The notes under the pieces: model-generated
Told to the model about the DNA's origin: nothing
Database searches by the model: none
The model's input: only the letters and a program-made list of their open reading frames with translations
Position numbers and translations under genes: made by a program
DNA from: an uncultured Gammaproteobacteria bacterium
Lineage (GTDB): Bacteria; Pseudomonadota; Gammaproteobacteria; Pseudomonadales; Pseudohongiellaceae
DNA length: 11,993 nt
Direction: 5' to 3'
Assembly: GCA_903889815.1 (NCBI GenBank)
Contig: CAISYX010000314.1
Coordinates: forward strand, 1-11,993
Shown: in pieces, positions 7,712-11,993 of the stretch
How positions within the stretch are numbered: position 1 is the first letter of the stretch
Layout: each line of letters begins with the position of its first letter

Positions 7712-7740
7712 GTTATGGGGGTTGCTGACGAAAAAGTAAA
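7712..7740 (-). promoter_or_regulatory. Candidate promoter giving a near-leaderless integrase mRNA
   Basis: On the minus strand, TTTACT (7740-7735) and CATAAC (7717-7712) are 17 bases apart, each matching consensus at four of six positions. The predicted start near 7705 is only about four bases before the integrase ATG at 7701. That agrees with the absence of a ribosome binding site. Motif match only. Confidence 0.35.
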
Positions 7741-7773
7741 GGGTGGGGAGGGCACTCTGGTCGCTAACGAGTG

Positions 7774-7829
7774 TTCTGAGCTATTCTGACGTGGAAGTCG
7801 TCTTGTCGAACGGCAGAAAAGTGTTCTGA
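7774..7829 (+). repeat. Three helically phased TTCTGA repeats upstream of the phosphatase-like gene
   Basis: TTCTGA occurs at 7774-7779, 7784-7789 and 7824-7829, with offsets of 10 and 40 bases, which places all three on the same face of the helix. The first and third share the longer GTGTTCTGA. They lie between the divergent integrase and phosphatase-like genes and could be an activator or repressor site. No known regulator consensus is recognised. Confidence 0.35.
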
Positions 7830-7846
7830 TCCCTTCAGGAGTTAAC

Positions 7847-8464
7847 ATGAAATTGAAATCAAGCGCATCAAAAAAGCTATGGAAGCAGCTATCAGCGGGG
7901 TTGTTCAGCGCGTTTGTCGTTCTTGGAAATCTGCCAATGAGTGTGCAGGCTCAAGACGCGCCATCGGTTAAAGATATTCTGAATTACAAATCCTACACCC
8001 CCATGTTTTCCAGCGCAGGGCAACCGACCCGCGAACAACTCCCTCTGATCAAGGAAGCAGGGTACCAACGAGTGATCTACATTGCCTTCAGCACTGTCGG
8101 GCCTGCCATTCCGGAAGAAGATCAGTTGGTCAAAGAACTGGGCATGGACTATCTGCATATCCCCGTGGATTTCAACAATCCAACCATCAGGGATTTCAAT
8201 GCCTTCGCTGATGCCATGCAGCGCGAGCCGGATACCAAGACTTTGCTGCATTGCCAGGTCAACGCGCGCGCTACGGCGTTCAGTTTTCTGTATCGGGTGA
8301 TTTATGACGGCGTTTCTGTAGAGGAAGCCAAGCGCGACATGAATACTGTCTGGCAACCCAACGCCGTGTGGCGGGATTTCATATTTGCGGTGCTGGCTGA
8401 AAACGGCAAGTCGGCAGAATGCCCGGGCTGTGACTGGACGCCGCCGCCACCAAGGACCAATTGA
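7847..8464 (+). CDS. Exported DSP/DUF442-like phosphatase-fold protein
   Basis: A 205-aa protein with a clear signal peptide (LSAGLFSAFVVLGNLPMSVQA, residues 15-35, cleaved before QD). The mature part resembles the dual-specificity/tyrosine-phosphatase-like group around DUF442: AGQPTREQLPLIKEAGYQRVI (57-77), a conserved IPVDF with Asp108 as a possible general acid, then the phosphate-loop candidate HCQVNARATAF (135-145) with Cys136 and Arg141. Loop spacing is C-x4-R as in HCxxGxRS of DUF442 proteins, but the usual Gly is replaced by Asn. A PNAVW segment and a Cys pair (CPGC, 192-195) occur near the C-terminus, which ends in a proline-rich tail. I infer a periplasmic phosphatase or phosphate-ester-binding protein; substrate and activity are unproven. 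AGGAG (7837-7841) sits five bases before the ATG. The gene is convergent with copA. Confidence 0.83.
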   Translation: MKLKSSASKKLWKQLSAGLFSAFVVLGNLPMSVQAQDAPSVKDILNYKSYTPMFSSAGQPTREQLPLIKEAGYQRVIYIAFSTVGPAIPEEDQLVKELGMDYLHIPVDFNNPTIRDFNAFADAMQREPDTKTLLHCQVNARATAFSFLYRVIYDGVSVEEAKRDMNTVWQPNAVWRDFIFAVLAENGKSAECPGCDWTPPPPRTN

Positions 8465-8504
8465 GAGCAGGGTGTCTATGATTCCAAGTTCATTCTGAGT
8501 TTTG

Positions 8505-8546
8505 CTCCTCTATTTCCGGTAATCTTTATTACCGGAAATAGAGGAG
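8505..8546. repeat. Perfect 19-bp inverted repeat between convergent genes
   Basis: The arms 8505-8523 and 8528-8546 are exact reverse complements around a CTTT loop. The hairpin lies 40 bases after the phosphatase-like stop and 62 bases after the copA stop. No T-tract follows on either strand, so it is not a standard intrinsic terminator; a T7 run on the plus strand comes only at 8581. A CTCCTC at 8558-8563 could pair instead with the right arm. A transcript-end stabiliser, bidirectional terminator or small palindromic element are the likely roles. Confidence 0.6.
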
Positions 8547-8608
8547 TGTCCCGAAAGCTCCTCACCTAAGTCATAAATCCTTTTTTTACAATTAGCTGCA
8601 CTACATTT

Positions 8609-10831
8609 TTAATCTATTTTCTCGTTTGCGCTTTTCGGCTTCCATCGCTTCAGCAACAACGCATTGCTCACGACACTGACACTGCTGAACGCCATGGCGG
8701 CTCCTGCAATGACTGGATTCAACATGCCGGCGGCTGCCAGTGGAATTCCTACCAGATTGTAAACAAATGCCCAGAACAGATTCTGGCGAATCTTGCGGTA
8801 AGTTCTCCGGGAAATTCCAATGGCGCTCGCGACAAGCAATGGATCGCCACGCATCAAAGTGATTCCTGCTGTGTGCATGGCAACATCGGTGCCCGTGGCC
8901 ATGGCGATGCCGACATCAGCCACGGCCAGCGCAGGAGCATCGTTGATGCCGTCACCTATCATCGCAATGGTGTCGGTGGGCGTTTTCAAGCTTTTGACGA
9001 TTGCCGCCTTGTCCGCTGGTAGGACATTGGCGTACACCTTGTCAATTCCCGTGTCCCGCGCTACATGATCGGCACTGCCCTGATTGTCACCTGTAATCAT
9101 GATGGTCTTGATGCCAAGACGCTGCAGCTGCGCAATGGCCAGCGCCGCCGTCGGCTTGACGTGATCGCCGAATGCAAACAGTCCCAGCAATGCCGGCGAA
9201 TCCTGCGTTTGTGCAAGCCAGGAAATACTTTTGCCCTGGGCTTCCAACGCATCAGCCTGGTCCTTCAGCGGACTGATATCCACGCCAAGCTCGTGCATCA
9301 GGCGGGAGGTACCCAGGTGCATTGATCGCCCATTAACGCTGGCAGAGAGTCCGCGGCCTGGGATGGCCTGCAGTGTGCTGCACAGCGGAATGGGCAGCGC
9401 TGAGTGACTTGCCGCATGAAGTATGGCCTGCGCAAGTGGATGTTCGCTGCCGCGTTGCATGGAGGCAGCCATGCTCAGCAACTGTGCCTGTTCAATTCCA
9501 TACGGTTGGCTCACGGCAAGACTGGGCTTGCCAACGGTGAGAGTCCCTGTCTTGTCGAATACCACTATGCTTGCCCTGTGCATCAGCTCAAGCGCTTCCG
9601 CATCCTTGATCAGAATGCCGTGGCGTGCTGCAACACCTGTACCGGCCATGATTGCCGTCGGCGTGGCCAGCCCCAAAGCACACGGGCAAGCGATGACCAA
9701 TACCGAGACGGCATTGATGATGGCTTGCTCAAGATCGCCGTTCCAAGCCCACCAGCCCGCCAGTGTGGCGAGGGCAATCACCAGAACCACGGGGACAAAA
9801 ATCGCACTGACCTTGTCGACCAGATGCTGAATAGGCGCCTTGCCTGCCTGTGCTTCTTCAACAAGCCTGATGATGCGCGACAACGTGGTTTCGCTTCCTA
9901 CCGCCAACGTTTCAATGACCAGAAGGCCGGAGGCGTTGATTGCCCCGCCGGTCACCTTGTCGCCGGGCTGTTTCATGACCGGCAAACTTTCGCCGGTCAG
10001 CATGGCTTCATTGACTTCGCTGGCGCCCTCCAGAATGCGGCCATCGACCGGTATCTGTTCTCCCGGTTTCACAACCACCACATCACCGGGGCGAATACTG
10101 GCAATGGCCACGAGTTCTTCCCCAGTATTCCTGCGACGCAATGCCATTTTCGGGCGTAGCGATTGCAGTGCTCTGATTGCTGTCGTGGTTTGACGCTTTG
10201 CGCGGCCTTCCAGCCACTTTCCCATCAACACCAGGGTGATGACTACCGCCGAGGCTTCAAAGTAATAGTGCCCCATTCCAGAGCCTTCCGAGCGCAGAAC
10301 CTCAAAAACACTCAGGCCGTAACCAGCGCTTGTCCCAAGTGCGACCAGCAGATCCATGTTCCCTGCGCGAGCCTTCAGTGCGCTCCAGCCTGCAACATAG
10401 AAGCGCGCACCCAGCCAGAACTGTACAGGCGTTGCCAGCGCCCACTGTATCCAGCCAGACAGCATCCAATGGAAACCGGCAAGATCCGCAAGCATGGGGA
10501 TCAGCAAGGGGGCGGACAGTATTGCTGCGATCAATACCGCACGCGCTTCCCGACGCTGGCTCAGTGCGTAGTGGTCCGTATCTTTTGAGGATTCTTCCTT
10601 GCTTGCCAATGACGCGCCATAACCCGCTTTCTCTACAACGCGGATCAGATCAGCGGTAGTGATCGTACTTGTGGAGACATCCACACTGGCGGTCTCCATG
10701 GCGAGATTGACGGCAGCATTCTGCACCCCTTCCAGAGCCTTCAAGGCTTTCTCGACACGCCCTGCGCAGGAAGCGCAGGTCATGCCTTCCACCTTGATCT
10801 GCAGTCTGGCGTGGCGGACGTCGTTGCTCAT
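8609..10831 (-). CDS. copA: Cu(I)-exporting P-type ATPase CopA
   Basis: A 740-aa P1B-type inner-membrane ATPase that pumps cytoplasmic Cu(I) to the periplasm. One N-terminal heavy-metal-associated domain carries GMTCASC (16-22; Cys19, Cys22). Membrane segments lie near 97-116, 125-150, 160-180, 190-206, 345-365, 370-395, 683-703 and 708-727. The actuator has TGES (279-282), the metal site is CPC (382-384), the phosphorylated aspartate is Asp426 in DKTGTLT, and the nucleotide domain has SEHP (462-465), TGDN (580-583) and GDGINDAP (626-633). Tyr691-Asn692 and Met713 with Ser717 in the last helices are the copper-specific residues, which argues against zinc or cadmium. AAGGAA (10844-10839) precedes the ATG by seven bases; an upstream in-frame start at 10888 would overlap gorA and lacks support. 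Sixteen bases separate it from the gorA stop. Confidence 0.97.
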   Translation of the reverse strand: MSNDVRHARLQIKVEGMTCASCAGRVEKALKALEGVQNAAVNLAMETASVDVSTSTITTADLIRVVEKAGYGASLASKEESSKDTDHYALSQRREARAVLIAAILSAPLLIPMLADLAGFHWMLSGWIQWALATPVQFWLGARFYVAGWSALKARAGNMDLLVALGTSAGYGLSVFEVLRSEGSGMGHYYFEASAVVITLVLMGKWLEGRAKRQTTTAIRALQSLRPKMALRRRNTGEELVAIASIRPGDVVVVKPGEQIPVDGRILEGASEVNEAMLTGESLPVMKQPGDKVTGGAINASGLLVIETLAVGSETTLSRIIRLVEEAQAGKAPIQHLVDKVSAIFVPVVLVIALATLAGWWAWNGDLEQAIINAVSVLVIACPCALGLATPTAIMAGTGVAARHGILIKDAEALELMHRASIVVFDKTGTLTVGKPSLAVSQPYGIEQAQLLSMAASMQRGSEHPLAQAILHAASHSALPIPLCSTLQAIPGRGLSASVNGRSMHLGTSRLMHELGVDISPLKDQADALEAQGKSISWLAQTQDSPALLGLFAFGDHVKPTAALAIAQLQRLGIKTIMITGDNQGSADHVARDTGIDKVYANVLPADKAAIVKSLKTPTDTIAMIGDGINDAPALAVADVGIAMATGTDVAMHTAGITLMRGDPLLVASAIGISRRTYRKIRQNLFWAFVYNLVGIPLAAAGMLNPVIAGAAMAFSSVSVVSNALLLKRWKPKSANEKID

Positions 10832-10838
10832 GAGCAAT

Positions 10839-10844
10839 TTCCTT
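10839..10844 (-). promoter_or_regulatory. Ribosome binding site deciding the copA start
   Basis: AAGGAA on the minus strand lies seven bases before the ATG at 10831. This makes the first residues MSNDVRHARL rather than the 19-residue longer form starting at 10888 inside gorA. Confidence 0.7.
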
Positions 10845-10847
10845 GTC

Positions 10848-11993
10848 TCAGGAAGGGGTTCGCATGGTGACGAATTCTTCTGCCGCACTGGGATGAATAC
10901 CTAGCGTCCTGTCGAAGTCTGATTTGGTAGCACCCATGGAGATGGCGATGGCCAGCCCCTGGAGAATCTCGGCTGCAGCATCGCCCAGCATGTGGGCACC
11001 AAGGACCTTGTCTGTGCCACTGTCCACCACCAGTTTCAGGAATGCCTTCTCCGCGCGACCACTCAACGTATGACGCAGCGGCGTGAATCGGCTGCGAAAC
11101 ACCTTGATGTCGGTGCCCTGTTCGCGAGCAGCTTCTTCACTGAGCCCTACTGTCGCTATTTCAGGGTGGCAGAAAACGGCTGTCGGGATGTTGTCATAGA
11201 TCATTTCCCGATGATCAGCACCGAACAGGCGGTGGGCCAGGAGCTGCCCCTCTGCAAGCGCTACCGGGGTTAGAGCGACGCGGTCGATCACATCGCCGAC
11301 TGCATGGATATTGGCAATATTGGTTGTGAAGTGCTGGTTGACGACGACCGCGCCGTTGGCAGCGAGCCTCACACCGGCGTTCTCCAGCCCCAGACCTGCA
11401 GTGTTGGGAGCTCTGCCCGTGGCGAACAACACGTGTTCTGCAAGAATTTTCGAGCCATCCTGCATCGTTGCGACGATCGCTCCCTCTTGCCGTCGCAGGC
11501 TGCTGACTTCTGCGTTCAGATTCAGCGTCGCATACTTTGCGAGCTCAGTCTGGAAGTGCGCTGCGACTTCCGAGTCGAAGCCACGCAGCAATGTCGATCC
11601 GCGGTAAGCAAGAGTGGTTTTTGCGCCCAGTCCAGCAAAAATGCCGGCAAATTCGACGGCAATATAGCCGCCACCCACGATCAGAATGGAGGATGGCAAG
11701 GCTTGCAACGCAAAGGCATCGTTGGAATTGATGGCCAGCTCGCGGCCAGGAATGTCAGGAACGAAGGGCCAGCCCCCAGTGGCGATCAGAATCTCCCGAC
11801 AACGCAGTGTCTGATCGCCCACTTTGACGGTATGGCGATCTACCAGTGTGGCGCGCTCTTCCAACACTTGCACACCAGCATTGCGCAGCAGGTTCAGGTA
11901 GATGCCGTTGAGCCGCGCGATTTCCTTGTCCTTGTTTGTCATCAACACAGACCAGTCGAACACTGGCTGCTCAGGCAGGCTCCATCCATAACC
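10848..11993 (-). CDS. gorA: Glutathione-disulfide reductase, missing its N-terminus at the window edge
   Basis: The last 381 residues are present. About 70 N-terminal residues, with the first FAD-binding loop and the redox CxxxxC pair, lie beyond the right edge; the frame is open to the last base. The enzyme reduces glutathione disulfide with NADPH in the cytoplasm. Visible marks (numbered from the window edge): GYGW at the start, FDWSVLMTNKDKEIARLNGIY (12-32), the NADPH-binding GGGYIAVE (107-114) followed by Arg131 and Arg137, the pair that selects NADPH, a second FAD motif HAVGDV (230-235), and the C-terminal catalytic HPSAAEEFVTMR with His367 and Glu372. These distinguish it from mercuric reductase and lipoamide dehydrogenase. 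Its stop lies 16 bases before copA, so the two are very likely co-transcribed. Confidence 0.97.
   Translation of the reverse strand, partial: GYGWSLPEQPVFDWSVLMTNKDKEIARLNGIYLNLLRNAGVQVLEERATLVDRHTVKVGDQTLRCREILIATGGWPFVPDIPGRELAINSNDAFALQALPSSILIVGGGYIAVEFAGIFAGLGAKTTLAYRGSTLLRGFDSEVAAHFQTELAKYATLNLNAEVSSLRRQEGAIVATMQDGSKILAEHVLFATGRAPNTAGLGLENAGVRLAANGAVVVNQHFTTNIANIHAVGDVIDRVALTPVALAEGQLLAHRLFGADHREMIYDNIPTAVFCHPEIATVGLSEEAAREQGTDIKVFRSRFTPLRHTLSGRAEKAFLKLVVDSGTDKVLGAHMLGDAAAEILQGLAIAISMGATKSDFDRTLGIHPSAAEEFVTMRTPS

Noticed and set aside
9404..10159. 251-codon open frame on the plus strand opposite copA
   Set aside because: It is antisense to conserved ATPase motifs, has no family-like sequence, and is explained by codon bias of the real gene.
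1..11993. CRISPR arrays, tRNA or rRNA genes, insertion sequences, toxin-antitoxin pairs
   Set aside because: No regularly spaced repeats, cloverleaf-like stretches, rRNA-like sequence, transposase motifs or small gene pairs were seen.

Overview
The window looks like an ordinary chromosomal stretch from a gammaproteobacterium, probably a marine or otherwise free-living heterotroph. GC is moderate, roughly mid-50s percent judged by eye. The proteins (Prc protease, GorA, CopA, a DUF5916 outer-membrane protein) are of proteobacterial type, and many of the products carry signal peptides. The species cannot be fixed from the sequence.

Left part (1-4031): the start of an exported amidohydrolase runs leftward off the window edge. 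It is divergent from a secreted protein with two VOC (glyoxalase-fold) domains, which is followed on the same strand by a large outer-membrane protein (CBM9-like domain plus DUF5916 barrel). The 138-base divergent spacer holds two facing promoter-like elements that share one TATA, with an inverted repeat beside it. A clear bidirectional intrinsic terminator (4057-4085) closes this block against the next gene.

Middle part (4117-8464): on the minus strand lie the periplasmic protease Prc, with a complete catalytic triad and an acidic C-terminal tail, and a stand-alone tyrosine recombinase with all catalytic residues. No att sites, tRNA or cargo genes were found near the recombinase, and its start looks leaderless. 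Divergent from it is a small exported phosphatase-fold protein with an unusual HCQVNAR active-site loop.

Right part (8505-11993): a perfect 19-bp inverted repeat separates the phosphatase gene from a convergent gorA-copA pair. Glutathione reductase (5' end off the window) lies 16 bases ahead of a Cu(I)-exporting P-type ATPase, which suggests that thiol redox balance and copper export are expressed together.

No gene-free stretch exceeds about 145 bases. I saw no rRNA, tRNA, CRISPR array, insertion sequence or frameshifted gene. No unmistakably new system is present. The better leads are the duplicated Cys-tailed VOC protein, the variant phosphatase loop, the lone recombinase, the palindrome at 8505 and the gorA-copA coupling.
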